Shown here piece by piece: positions 9,735-19,894 of a stretch of 64,000 bases of DNA; position 1 is the first letter of the stretch, and the number at the start of each line of letters is the position of its first letter. The DNA is from Areca catechu (Eukaryota > Streptophyta > Magnoliopsida > Arecales > Arecaceae). The notes beneath the pieces are model-generated. The model made no database searches and was not told the DNA's origin. It was given only the letters and a program-made list of their open reading frames with translations. Position numbers and translations under genes: made by a program. The DNA is taken from positions 146,257,980 through 146,321,979 of the forward strand of contig CM038050.1 of the NCBI GenBank assembly GCA_021397845.1, given 5' to 3'.

Positions 9735-12316
9735 AAAGGATCTGTTACTCTTAATTCTCTCCTAATCTTACAAAATCAATCTTCACTAAAGTGTTTGTGA
9801 AGATATTAGCTAATTGTCTATCATTACATGTAAAATCAAGAAATACATCATCTTTTGTACATGTCTCTTATGAAGTGGTATCTTATGAAAATAGGATTTT
9901 TAATTAAATTGATTGTACTTGTATTATCATGTCTTATAAAAATTTTGTTTAATTTAATATCAAAATCTTTGGGTTATTGTTTAATCTACAAGATTTGAAC
10001 ACAACTACTTCCATCTGCTATATATTTAGCCTTGACCATAATAATGTAATTGAATTTTATTTCTTACTAAATCATGAGATTAAATTAACTCCAAGAAATT
10101 GATCAGTTTCACTAGTGCTCTTCCTATCCAACTTACATCAAGTAAAATCAACATCAAAAATATAATAAGCTCAATTGATGATTGTCTACAGTACCATAAA
10201 TTAATATCAATAATGTCAAAAAATATCTAAGTATGTATTTAATAGTCACTAAATGCGACTCTTTAAGATTTGACTGATATCTAGTACACATGCAAATATT
10301 AAACATAATATCGAGTATACTTGTAGCAAAAAGGGTAAAGAACCAATAATACCTCTATATAATTTTTGATCAATACTCTTATCATTCTCATCTTTGTCAA
10401 GCTTATAAGAAGGACTCATGGATTACCAAGTGGTTTTATTATCTTCATATCAAACTTCTTTACTTTCTCTTTAGTATACTTCGCTTGGTTGATGAAGAAT
10501 TTTTTTTTTAGTTTGCTTGATTTGAAGTTTGAGAAAGAAATTTAGCTCCCCCACCATGCTCATCTCAAACTTCTCTTACATTAACTTGGCAAATTCTTGA
10601 TAAAAAACTTTATTAGTGGCACCAAATATAATATCATCAACATAAATTTGCATCACTAATAAGTCATCATTTTTTCTTTTCAAAAATAAGGTAGTATTGA
10701 CATTTTCTCTTCTAAAATCATTTTCAAATAAGAATTTGCTTAACCTATCATACCATGCATAAAAAACTTGTTTTAGACCATAAAAAGCTTTATAAAGTTT
10801 AAAAACAAGATTTCGATAGGTATGATCTTTAAAATCAAGTGGTTGTTAAATATAAACATGTTCTTCTATGTATCTATTTAAAAAGCACTTTTAATATCCA
10901 TTTGAAATAGTTTAAAATCTATGAAATATACAAATGTAAGTAATAATCTAATTATCTCTGTCTAGCAATAGGTATAAAAGTTTCATCAAAATCGATACCT
11001 TCTTCTTGATTATATCATTCACCTACTAGTCTAGCTTTGTTTCTAGTTACAAGTCTATTTTATCTAATTTATTTTTGAAAATCTATTTAATTTTAATTAT
11101 TGATGCATTAGATGGTTTTTATACCAAAAAGCAAACTTTATTTTTTTCAAATTAATTTAATTCTTCTTGCATTATATTTATCCAGTTAGGATCATTTTCA
11201 GCTTCTTCAACACTTTTAGGTTCAACTTGAGATACAAAAACTAAATAATTATAAATATTTCTAAGAGAAGATTGAGTCCTTATCCCTTTTAATGGATCAC
11301 TATAATTAGTTCTTTAGGGTGTTCATAAGCATACCTCCACTCTTTAAGTAGTTCATTTATCTTATGGAGGTTCTTTCTTTTTCTTCATTTTTTTATCTTT
11401 TTCAAGGTCCTTAGAGGGTGTGTCCTTCAATGTTAGGTTTTCCATTCTTTGAATACATGTTTCATTTTCTAAAATGTCTTTTTTAGGAAGATTTATCATT
11501 AGCTTCATAAAAAATTATATGCATTGATTCTTCAACAACAAGAGTTTTCTTGTTAAAGACTCTATATACTTTACTAGATGTGGAGTATCTTAGAAAGATA
11601 CTCTTATTTGACTTGGTATCAAATTTACCTAAGTTATCTTTTTTATTATTTAAAATAAAACATCGATATCTAAAAATATGAAAATATTTTTATAGTAGAT
11701 TTTTTACCTTTCCAAAGTTTATAAGGTATTTTTTAAAACTGGACATATCAAAACATGATTTAAGATGTAATCTATTATGTTAATGACTTTCATCCAAAAA
11801 TATTTTGGAAGGTCATTTTCATATAGCATAATACATACAATTTTTTTCAAAGTCCTATTTTTTTTATAATGCAATTTTGTTGAGGTTCCTAGGTATAGAA
11901 AAATTATGATTAATCCTTTTTCATTATAAAAATTTTTGAAATCTTGGTTTTCAAATTTAACTCCATTATCATTGAATGCAAACAATTGAGGTACATTTCT
12001 TATTTGATACTTTCCTTTAAAACTTAGTAAAAGTTGAAAAAGTTTCATCTTTATGTACTAAAAATATCATCCAAGTAAAACAAGAGAAATCATTTATAAT
12101 AACTAAACCATACTTTTTTTCTTTTAAATTATTAATCTTTGTGGGTCCAAGTAAATTCAATAAAATAATTCCAAAGGTCTAGAAGTAGAAATTATATTTT
12201 TTGATTTGAAAGTACTTTTAATTTATTTTACAAATTAGCATGCATCATAAATTTTATTCTTTTTAAATTGAGTTTTAGCAATTTTTTTATAAGATCATTT
12301 TTATTCAATTTGGAAA
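9735..12316 (-). pseudogene. E4 pol, RNase H - RT - integrase part
   Basis: Reading leftwards from 12316, the minus strand holds the integrase core (KFENQDFKNF; LPKYFW), a linker, the RT with an intact YVDDIIFG motif near 10620-10650, and RNase H ending near 9735. Order and similarity match the E1 and E2 pol (Copia order PR-IN-RT-RH). Many stops and frameshifts make it non-functional. The upstream part continues right of E1 at 22300. Confidence 0.75.
12312..12316. repeat. Left target-site duplication of E1 (GGAAA)
   Basis: GGAAA here is repeated at 22300-22304 immediately after the right LTR. Joining the flanks with one copy restores continuous E4 integrase homology, so this is a genuine insertion duplication. 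Confidence 0.9.
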
Positions 12317-12612
12317 TGTTGGCTGGGCCAGCTCGCACCCTCGTGGCTTGGCCAGTGTAGGGTCTGGGCCCACTGGGTGTGGGTGCCATCGGTAAGTCGG
12401 GTCTGGTGCCACGTCGACATCCCTTGGTTGGTGCTGCGGTGCTCGTCTCCAGCGAGCCGACTCGAGGGTGAGTACCCTGGGTTGCTCTTGCGGGGGTCGG
12501 CGGAGGGGTCGACTCGAGTGCCCGGTTGCTGCGCTGGTTTAAGAGAGATAAACCTGCCTCTTATAATAGGGACGTTCCTTTTGTAAGAATGGTTAGGGGC
12601 ATCGATCCAACA
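12317..12612 (+). repeat. E1 left TRIM LTR (296 bp)
   Basis: Starts TGTTGGCTGGGCC and ends GATCCAACA. I find no difference from 22004-22299. It is far more GC-rich than the surrounding E4 sequence. TTATAATAGG near 12560 may be its TATA box. It contains several CGACTCGAG- and GTCGAC-type palindromes. Minus- and plus-strand open frames across it occur identically in both copies and are not considered genes. Confidence 0.9.
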
Positions 12613-12614
12613 AT

Positions 12615-12626
12615 TGGTATCAGAGC
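12615..12626 (+). promoter_or_regulatory. E1 SIRE primer-binding site
   Basis: TGGTATCAGAGC is complementary to the 3' end of plant initiator-Met tRNA and lies two bases after the LTR. The following leader matches E2 rather than the TRIM internal domain. Confidence 0.9.
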
Positions 12627-12669
12627 ACCGGTACTCTCTTGTAGGTCCAACGATCTTGAGTGAAAGATC

Positions 12670-13626
12670 ATGGCCGCTCCAATTGGAATGGGTATAGTTG
12701 AAGGACAAGCATCAAATCGTCCTCCTTTCTTTAATGGCACAAACTACACTTATTGGAAAACTCGTATGCGTATTTATTTACAAGCTGTAGATTATCATAT
12801 TTGGAGAGTAATCACTAAAGGGCCTCATCAGCCCACTCACTTGGTTAATGGCATTATCACCCCAAAATCTGAAGAAGAATGGGATGACAATGACATCAAA
12901 CAAGCTGAGTTAAATGCTAAGGCGATGAATTTGTTATTCTGTGCACTTGATCCTAGTGAATTCAACAGAATATCAAATTGTATTTCCGCCAAAGAAATTT
13001 GGGATACACTTGAGGTTACCCATGAGGGTACACATCAAGTGAAGACCACTAAGGTGAACATGCTCATTCATACGTATGAGATGTTCAGGATGGAACCAAC
13101 TGAAAGCATAAGTGAAATGTATACTAGATTTACCAATATAGTAAATGGTATGAGGAGTTTGGGAAAAATTATATCTAATGGTGAACTGGTTAACAAACTT
13201 CTCAGGTCTCTTCCGGCTTCATGGGATGCGAAAGTTACAGCCATAGAAGAAGCCAAGGATGTCAACACTCTGCCTCTCGAGCAGCTTCTTGGATCACTGA
13301 TGACCTACGAGCTTTCACTAAAGCAGAAAACAGTGGACAATGACAAGAAAAAGAAAGCCATAGCCTTCAAGTCCACTACAAAAGAAGAGTCAAGTGATGA
13401 ATCTGAAGAAGAAGCTGATGATGATGAGACAGCCCTAATTACAAGAAAATTTAAAAGATTCATGAGAAAGAAGAAGGGCTTCTACAAGAAAAGGCCACAA
13501 AAAGGTGATCACAACAAGGAGAAGGAGAAAGAGAAAGAAAGGGATCCACCCATCTGCTTCGAGTGCAAGAAGCCTGGACATTACAAAACGGATTGCCCTT
13601 TGCTTAAAAAAGTAGAAGGATGTTGA
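12670..13626 (+). CDS. gag: E1 gag (Copia-type capsid protein), N-terminal and nucleocapsid part
   Basis: This 318-codon frame starts at the ATG after the leader. Residues about 10-215 form the copia-type gag core (FFNGTNYTYWKTRM near residue 19; AKEIWDTLEVTHEGT near 105). A lysine-rich stretch and an acidic run come next, and a CCHC zinc knuckle (CFECKKPGHYKTDC) sits near residue 298. Gag forms the virus-like particle and binds genomic RNA. A frameshift at about 13600 ends the frame early at TGA 13624-13626; the protein continues in another frame from 13620. E2 gag is nearly identical in its core. Confidence 0.85.
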   Translation: MAAPIGMGIVEGQASNRPPFFNGTNYTYWKTRMRIYLQAVDYHIWRVITKGPHQPTHLVNGIITPKSEEEWDDNDIKQAELNAKAMNLLFCALDPSEFNRISNCISAKEIWDTLEVTHEGTHQVKTTKVNMLIHTYEMFRMEPTESISEMYTRFTNIVNGMRSLGKIISNGELVNKLLRSLPASWDAKVTAIEEAKDVNTLPLEQLLGSLMTYELSLKQKTVDNDKKKKAIAFKSTTKEESSDESEEEADDDETALITRKFKRFMRKKKGFYKKRPQKGDHNKEKEKEKERDPPICFECKKPGHYKTDCPLLKKVEGC

Positions 13627-14192
13627 GAAAGAAGGCCATGATGGCTACCTGGAGTGAGAGTGAGGACTCCAGCAGTGAAGAAGAGCAGCAGGTAGTCGCC
13701 AACCTATGTTTCATGGCCAATGAAGATAATGAGGTAAATTCTGAACCTGAAACTGAATTTACTTTCAATGAATTGCATGATGCTTTTGATGACTTAGTAA
13801 TGGAATATGAAAAATTAAAATTAAAAAATAAGAAATTAAAAGAACATGTAAAGACTTTGACAAATGACAAAGATAATCTTGTTAAAGAAAATAATTCTTT
13901 GAAAAATAATAGAAGTCTTAAAACTAATGAGAACATTGAAAAACAAAACAAAGAACTATTGCTTCAAAATAAGAATTACAAGGAAGAGTTAGAAAGAGTA
14001 AAACCTTTTGTAGAAAAGTTTACCTTTAGTTCAGAAAAACTAAATATGCTTTTAAATAGCCAACATGCAGTGTTTAATAAAGCTGGACTTGGATTTAAAC
14101 CACACAATCAGCAAAAACTTTACAAAAACTTTTTCATACCTGCATCTTCTAATATTACCTGCTATGCATGTGGTAAAGTAGGTCATAAATGA
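13620..14192 (+). pseudogene. gag: E1 gag C-terminal part with coiled coil and second zinc knuckle
   Basis: The frame begins KKAMMATWSESEDSSSEEE, the sequence that follows the first zinc knuckle in relatives. A long Lys/Glu/Asn-rich segment (residues about 55-135) is a likely coiled coil. The end, CYACGKVGHK, is a second knuckle cut by TGA at 14190-14192 where relatives have Trp. The reading would continue to VPKVST and the conserved TGA at 14306-14308. It is separated from the first part by one frameshift. Confidence 0.75.
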
Positions 14193-14330
14193 TATGTTTG
14201 TAACAGAAGAAAATCAAATACCTTTAGAAAGATTTGGGTTCCAAAAGGAACCAACCTGACTAACCCTAAAGGACCCAAGATGACTTGGGTACCTAAAGTT
14301 TCAACTTGATCATTTTTTTGCAGGTGTGCC
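14193..14330 (+). promoter_or_regulatory. gag-pol junction: conserved UGA and acceptor-like tract
   Basis: After VPKVST a TGA is followed by CATTTTTTTGCAG and the start of pol. The same arrangement (VPK, then TGA, then T-rich tract, then pol) occurs in E2, E3 and E4. In E2 and E3 gag and pol are in one frame across the TGA. Three of the four copies have a T-rich tract ending in CAG or TAG, like a 3' splice site. It could serve readthrough or splicing; the sequence alone does not decide. Confidence 0.5.
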
Positions 14331-15012
14331 TTGCAACCAAAATAAAAGAAGAATGTGGTATCTGGATAGTGGTTGCTCAAGGCACATGACTGGGGATGTG
14401 AAGCAATTCTCATCACTAGCTGCAATTGATGGTGGAAATGTCACTTTTGGTGATAATGGAAAAGGCAAAATCGTCGGAATTGGTAAAATCCATATCACCC
14501 CTAATGCTTATGTAGATAATGTATTATTTGTTGATGGATTGAAGCATAATCTTTTTAGCATTAGTCAGTTTTGTGATAAAGGTTTTAAAGTAATTTTTGA
14601 ATCATCTTTGTGCATGGTATCTAGTCTAGATGTCGATGGCATCAAGTTCACTGGTCTTAGACATGGAAACATTTACATGGTTGATCTTGATGATCTAGCC
14701 ATGGAAAGTGGTCAATGCCTAGTGGCTAAGGAAGCCAAGGCAAGTGAAACTAGTTGGCTTTGGCACCGTAGGCTAGGGCATGCTAGTATGCAGTTGATTT
14801 CAAAATTAAGCAAAAAGAATCTTGTAAAAGAATTGCCAAAACTCACTTATGAAAAAGATAAAATTTGTGCTGCATGTCAATTTGGAAAACAAACTAAATC
14901 TACTTTCAAACCTAAAGGAGTAGTATCTACTACTAGACCCCTTGAATTATTGCATATGGACCTCTTTGGACCAACCAGAACAACTAGTTTGGGGGTAAAA
15001 AATATGGGCTAG
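14326..15012 (+). pseudogene. pol: E1 pol, protease and integrase N-terminal part
   Basis: Near the start is WYLDSGCSRHMTGD, the aspartic protease active site (Asp-Ser-Gly at 14365-14373). GAG-pre-integrase follows with WLWHRRLGH and CAACQFGKQTKS, the HHCC zinc-binding region, and then the first catalytic Asp of integrase in LLHMDLFGPTRTTSLG. A 1-base deletion near 14998 shifts the frame, so this part is cut from the rest of pol at 15012. There is no ATG at the start. Confidence 0.85.
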
Positions 15013-15047
15013 TAATTGTAGATGATTACTCACGATTTACTTGGGTA

Positions 15048-17342
15048 ATGTTTTTAGCTCATAAAGATGAAACATTTTCAGCTTTTGTTAAATTTCATAA
15101 AAAGGTTTCAAACGAAAAAGATCTCACTATTGTTTCTTTGCGTAGTGATCATGGAACTGAATTTGAAAATCATGATTTTGAAGCTTTTTGTAATGAAAAT
15201 GGTATTAGTCATAATTTCTCTGCACCTAGGACACCTCAACAAAATGGGGTGGTAGAAAGAAAGAATAGGACACTTGAAGAAATGGCACGCACAATGCTTT
15301 GCGAAAACGATTTACCTAGATATTTTTGGGCAGAAGCCATTAATACTTCCTGTTACATTTTAAATCGTGTTTTAATTCGACCTATTTTGAAGAAAACACC
15401 ATATGAGCTTTGGAAAAATCGAAAACCTAATCTCAAGTATTTTCGTGTGTTTGGTTGCCGCTGTTTCATATTAAACAATGGCAAAGACAATATCAGTAAA
15501 TTTGATGCCAAGTCAGATGAAGGTATCTTTTTAGGATACTCTACTTCTAGCAAGGCATACAGGGTCTTTAACAGAAGAACACTTCTGGTTGAAGAATCAA
15601 TTCATGTAGTGTTTGATGAATCTAACGAAAAATCTTCTAGAAAAGAAGATTCTATTGATGTTGAAACAGGTACAAAGAAACTTGAACAATTGACAATCAA
15701 TGAAGATGAGCCCAAAGGAGATGATGATCAAGAAAGTCAAGATCAAATTCAAGAAATCAATGCAACTTCACCAAAACCTTTACCTAAAGAATGGAGGTAT
15801 GCTCATGGACACCCTAAAGAGCTAATAATAGGTGATCCATCAAAGGGGGTAAGTACACGCTCTTCTATTAGAAATGTGTGTGATTATTTAGCTTTTGTTT
15901 CTCAGATAGAGCCTAAGTCAATAGAAGAAGCTGAAAAAGATTGTAATTGGATTAATGCTATGCAAGATGAATTAAATCAATTTAAAAGAAATAATGTTTG
16001 GACTTTAACTGAAAGACCCCTTAATGTTTCTGTAATTGGCACAAAATGGGTTTTTAGAAATAAACTTGATGAACATGGTATTGTAATTAGGAACAAAGCT
16101 AGACTTGTTGCTAAAGGCTACAACCAGGAAGAAGGAATCGACTTCGATGAAACCTTTGCTCCTGTTGCTAGGCTAGAAGCAATTAGACTTTTACTTGCTT
16201 TTGCTTGTTTTATGGATTTCAAGTTATTTCAAATGGATGTAAAGAGTGCCTTTTTAAATGGATTTATTGAAGAGGAAGTTTATGTTGAACAACCTCCTGG
16301 TTTTGAAAATCATGAATTTCCTAATCATGTCTTTAAATTGCATAAAGCATTGTATGGTTTAAAGCAAGCTCCTAGAGCTTGGTATGATAGATTAAGTTCA
16401 TTTTTGATGAAAAATGATTTTTCTAGAGGTAATGTAGATAATACATTGTTTTTGAAAAAGAAAAATGATGATCTCTTAGTAGTACAAATATATGTAGATG
16501 ATATTATTTTTGGTGCTACTAACGAATGTCTTTGTCAAGAATTTGCGAAGTTAATGCAGAGTGAGTTCGAGATGAGCATGATGGGAGAACTCAACTTCTT
16601 CCTCGGACTCCAAATTAAGCAAACCAAAGAGGGGATCTCCATCAATCAAGCCAAGTACACAAGGGAAATCTTGAAAAAGTTTGGGATGGAGACCACAAAA
16701 CCAATAGGTACCCCTATGAGCTCTTCATGTAAATTAGACAAAGATGAATGTGGTAAATCAGTAGACCAAAAATTATATAGAGGCATGATTGGTTCATTGC
16801 TATATTTAACTGCCAGTAGACCAGATATAATGTTTAGTGTTTGTATGTGTGCACGTTTTCAGTCTGCTCCTAAAGAATCACATCTCTTAGCTGTAAAACG
16901 TATACTTAGATACTTATCTGGGTCTATCGAAATTGGTCTTTGGTACTCTAGGGAGTCATCATATGAATTAATTGCATATTCTGATGCTGATTTTGCTGGG
17001 TGTAAACTTGATCGAAAAAGTACTAGTGGAACTTGTCAATTCCTAGGAGTTAATTTGATTTCATGGAGCAGTAAGAAACAGAATTCGGTTGCTCTATCTA
17101 CGGCGGAAGCCGAATATATAGCAGCTGGAAGCTGTTGTGCTCAGATTTTATGGATCAAACAACAACTCGAGGACTTTGGCATCAAACTAACTAAGACACC
17201 CATAAGATGTGATAATACTAGTGCAATCAATTTAACGAAAAATCCTGTTCAACATTCAAGAAGCAAACATATTGAAATAAGACATCACTTCATAAGAGAT
17301 CACGTTCAAAACTGTAATGTGTTGTTAGAGTTTATGTACTGA
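15048..17342 (+). CDS. pol: E1 pol, integrase - reverse transcriptase - RNase H
   Basis: The 764-codon frame carries the integrase second Asp (RSDHGTEFEN) and the Glu motif (PQQNGVVERKNRT). The RT runs from about residue 320 with WVFRNKL, FQMDVKSAFLNG and the active-site YVDDIIFG near 16491-16515. RNase H has YSDADFAGCKLDRKSTSG and LSTAEAEYIAA. All key catalytic residues seen are intact. One base lost near 17337 ends the frame early; the normal C-terminus (LADVFTKPL to VIDPFA, TGA at 17434-17436) follows in another frame. The order IN before RT defines Copia. Confidence 0.9.
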   Translation: MFLAHKDETFSAFVKFHKKVSNEKDLTIVSLRSDHGTEFENHDFEAFCNENGISHNFSAPRTPQQNGVVERKNRTLEEMARTMLCENDLPRYFWAEAINTSCYILNRVLIRPILKKTPYELWKNRKPNLKYFRVFGCRCFILNNGKDNISKFDAKSDEGIFLGYSTSSKAYRVFNRRTLLVEESIHVVFDESNEKSSRKEDSIDVETGTKKLEQLTINEDEPKGDDDQESQDQIQEINATSPKPLPKEWRYAHGHPKELIIGDPSKGVSTRSSIRNVCDYLAFVSQIEPKSIEEAEKDCNWINAMQDELNQFKRNNVWTLTERPLNVSVIGTKWVFRNKLDEHGIVIRNKARLVAKGYNQEEGIDFDETFAPVARLEAIRLLLAFACFMDFKLFQMDVKSAFLNGFIEEEVYVEQPPGFENHEFPNHVFKLHKALYGLKQAPRAWYDRLSSFLMKNDFSRGNVDNTLFLKKKNDDLLVVQIYVDDIIFGATNECLCQEFAKLMQSEFEMSMMGELNFFLGLQIKQTKEGISINQAKYTREILKKFGMETTKPIGTPMSSSCKLDKDECGKSVDQKLYRGMIGSLLYLTASRPDIMFSVCMCARFQSAPKESHLLAVKRILRYLSGSIEIGLWYSRESSYELIAYSDADFAGCKLDRKSTSGTCQFLGVNLISWSSKKQNSVALSTAEAEYIAAGSCCAQILWIKQQLEDFGIKLTKTPIRCDNTSAINLTKNPVQHSRSKHIEIRHHFIRDHVQNCNVLLEFMY

Positions 17343-17436
17343 TTATCAATTGGCTGATGTATTCACAAAACCATTGAATGAAGATAGATTTTGTATGATT
17401 AGAAGAGAACTGGGAGTCATTGATCCTTTTGCTTGA

Positions 17437-18112
17437 AACTCTTCATTTTTCATCAAAATTCCTCAAAAATGATTTATAAATTCTCAAATATGTTTAAAGG
17501 TCATTTTTCTAAATTTTGTCAATTTTTTTTAAATTTTACAGAATTTTATTTTGGAAGATTTATTGTTGGAGGTCGACACTTGAGATTTTCGGAGGTCGAC
17601 ACTTGAGGTCGACACTTAAGCTTTGGAGGTCGACACTTGAGGTCGACCCCTGAAAATTCTCAGAGGTCGACACTTGAACGAAAATCTGCATTTTTAAAAC
17701 CCGTCCGCAAGCCCTTTTCTCCCATTTTTTTTTCTCCTCTCCTTCGTGTGGTCCCCCTACAACTTCCCTAAACCTCCAAATAGTGGATTTCCACCCCTCT
17801 CCTCGATCTTTTTGGGAAATCCTCACCTCCTCTCTTACTTTTCTTGGAATCAACTCTCTTTTTGACCGTTTTCTTGATTTTGGACAACCGAAAGCCCTCG
17901 AATCCTTCAACCCTCAAATCTCGGTTGTTTTTCAATTGAAAACACATATTTCTTTCATCCGTTTCTTACCTTTTCCTCATTTACTCTCGATTTTCACCAA
18001 TCTCTCAAACCCTATCTCACTATTTCACATTCTCCTTCTTTTTTCCAATTAGTGAATATCTTTCTGCCTTACCTCTTTACATTTCTCCCTAAGTTACCCC
18101 TCATCCCTACAC
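17437..18112 (+). other. E1 pol-ORF3 spacer with GTCGAC repeat array
   Basis: At about 17568-17680 a block of GGAGGTCGACACTTGA-type repeats occurs six to seven times. Related repeats lie in this element's own SIRE LTR (20740-21040). A pyrimidine-rich stretch follows (17700-18110) and leads to the ATG of the third ORF. An 89-codon open frame at 17783-18052 is not conserved in E2 and is probably not a gene. Confidence 0.7.
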
Positions 18113-19894
18113 ATGGGTCCGAGAAAACACCAGGCAGTAAGGAAAAGGAGATTGGAACAGGGGCAGGGTAGTACTGAGCGGTGAAGGAAAGTCAGACATG
18201 AGCGTGAGCAGACCCCAGAGGCACCTGCACCAGTGCCAGCCAGCCTAGTCCGGAAGAACATTGCTTATGGGAGGCGCGTAGATATTCCATTCTGGGATCA
18301 GCATCACTTCTTCATTGGAGATGTACTGAGAGATGCAGGTCTGGTTCATTTTTGTACCATGTCCGAGAGATACTACCCAAACCTCATCAGAGAGTTTTAT
18401 GGATCCATGGCCACTGATGGCATTGGATGGTCCGCTACAGTTCGAGGGATTGAGATTCCAGTGACACCTGAGGTCATCAGTCGCATCTGGAGGATTCCAC
18501 TTCATGGCACTGCTGCCACTACGATCAGCGACAGAGAGCTTGCCTTCAGGTGTATCCTAGAGCGTGAGGATGTTAGCGGCATTTCCACAGTGTCCGCTAA
18601 CCAGCTTTCACTGGAGATGAGAGTGCTGCATCACATCATCGCCCGTATCTTGATTCCGAAGAGCGGGAGATTTGATTTTATCACTGAGCGTGAGCTAGTG
18701 TTGATGGTGTCCCTGAGCCAGCGGACTCCCATCAACCTACCCAGGATCATGCTTCAGCAGATGGGTGAGGCAGCTTCTCACAGGAGACTCGTTCAGCCGT
18801 ACGGTATGGGACTGACTCAGATATTCAGAGAGCATGGTGTCTCATTCGACGGCATACCCTTCAGCCAGCTACAGCACACAGATACTTATGGAGAGAAATC
18901 CCTACATAGAATGGGATTTCGACTGATTGGCGACCGATGGGTACGACGAGAGTCTGGCCAGGAGCCAGATGAGGAGGATGAGATCCGAGCTGCTGAGGCA
19001 GGGCCTTCAGGGCCTACTGATCATGGTACACCTCCTCGCCCAGCACCGGAGACAGAGACTGCGGAGCCTGAGCCATTCACGCCACCACCTTCATCAGCTC
19101 CGGCACCTACTATCACTGCGACACCACGGAGGACTTCAGTGAGGATATCGGACTTCGAGCAGCGAGTGACTGATCAGATTTCAGAGGTCCGGACAGAGAT
19201 CACTGGTGTACGGCAGGAGCTTCATGATCTGCGGATACACACTGACACACGCATTAGTGCTCTCTCAGCTAGTATGGATACAGGATTCAGACAGATCCTC
19301 AGCTTATTGAGATTAGCACTGCCATCAGGGACTGCAGATCCGACAGTATCTCCTCCACATGATGATGATGATGATGATGATGGTGATGATGATGCTGATG
19401 ACTCTACTGGATACAGTGACAGTGATGGAGATCAGCCTGGAGCAGGTAGATCTGATGTTCCACCTGCAGAGCCGATTCCAGAGATTCCCCCTTCAGCTGA
19501 TCTTCCTTCCACTGATTTTCAGAGTTCAGATCCTCCAGCCACAGCTGTGCCAGTTGATGTTGAGCCTAGAGAGTCACTATTTGAGACTATCACTGGGATT
19601 CCGGATGACATAGATGAGCATACAGAGACAGACATCGATGATCCCACAGCTTATGAGCTAGTCAGCAGGCAGACTCCAGCTCAGTCTACTCAGCATGCTG
19701 ATCCATCCACTCCTTCAGCTACTGCCTCTGTCTCGACTTCTGTGGAGCCCTTACCTAGGACTTATAGATCTCGTAGGACTATCCCTAGGTCTGGTCCCTC
19801 TCTGAGGACTCGGAGTTCCTCTCATAGGACTCCAAAATCCTCATCTAGGATCATGGCTCCTGTATCTTTTGACATACCTTCTGATGAGGAGTAG
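18113..19894 (+). CDS. E1 third ORF, Transposase_32-like domain with acidic C-terminal region
   Basis: The ATG at 18113 (MGPRK) matches the start in E2 (MGPRK) and E3 (MAPRK). A TGA at 18182-18184 interrupts codon 24; the frame is then open for 569 codons. An N-terminal globular domain (PNLIREFYGSM, TVRGIEIPVT, RILIPKSGRFDFITERE, PYGMGLTQIF) resembles the 'putative plant transposon protein' family (Pfam Transposase_32, from memory). A helical segment at about 315-370 of this numbering, an Asp-rich run and a Ser/Thr/Pro-rich tail ending IPSDEE follow. I see no signal peptide or membrane segment, so the usual 'envelope-like' label is not supported. Function unknown. Confidence 0.75.

Noticed and set aside
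18113..19894. Envelope glycoprotein
   Set aside because: No signal peptide, membrane helix or fusion peptide is visible.
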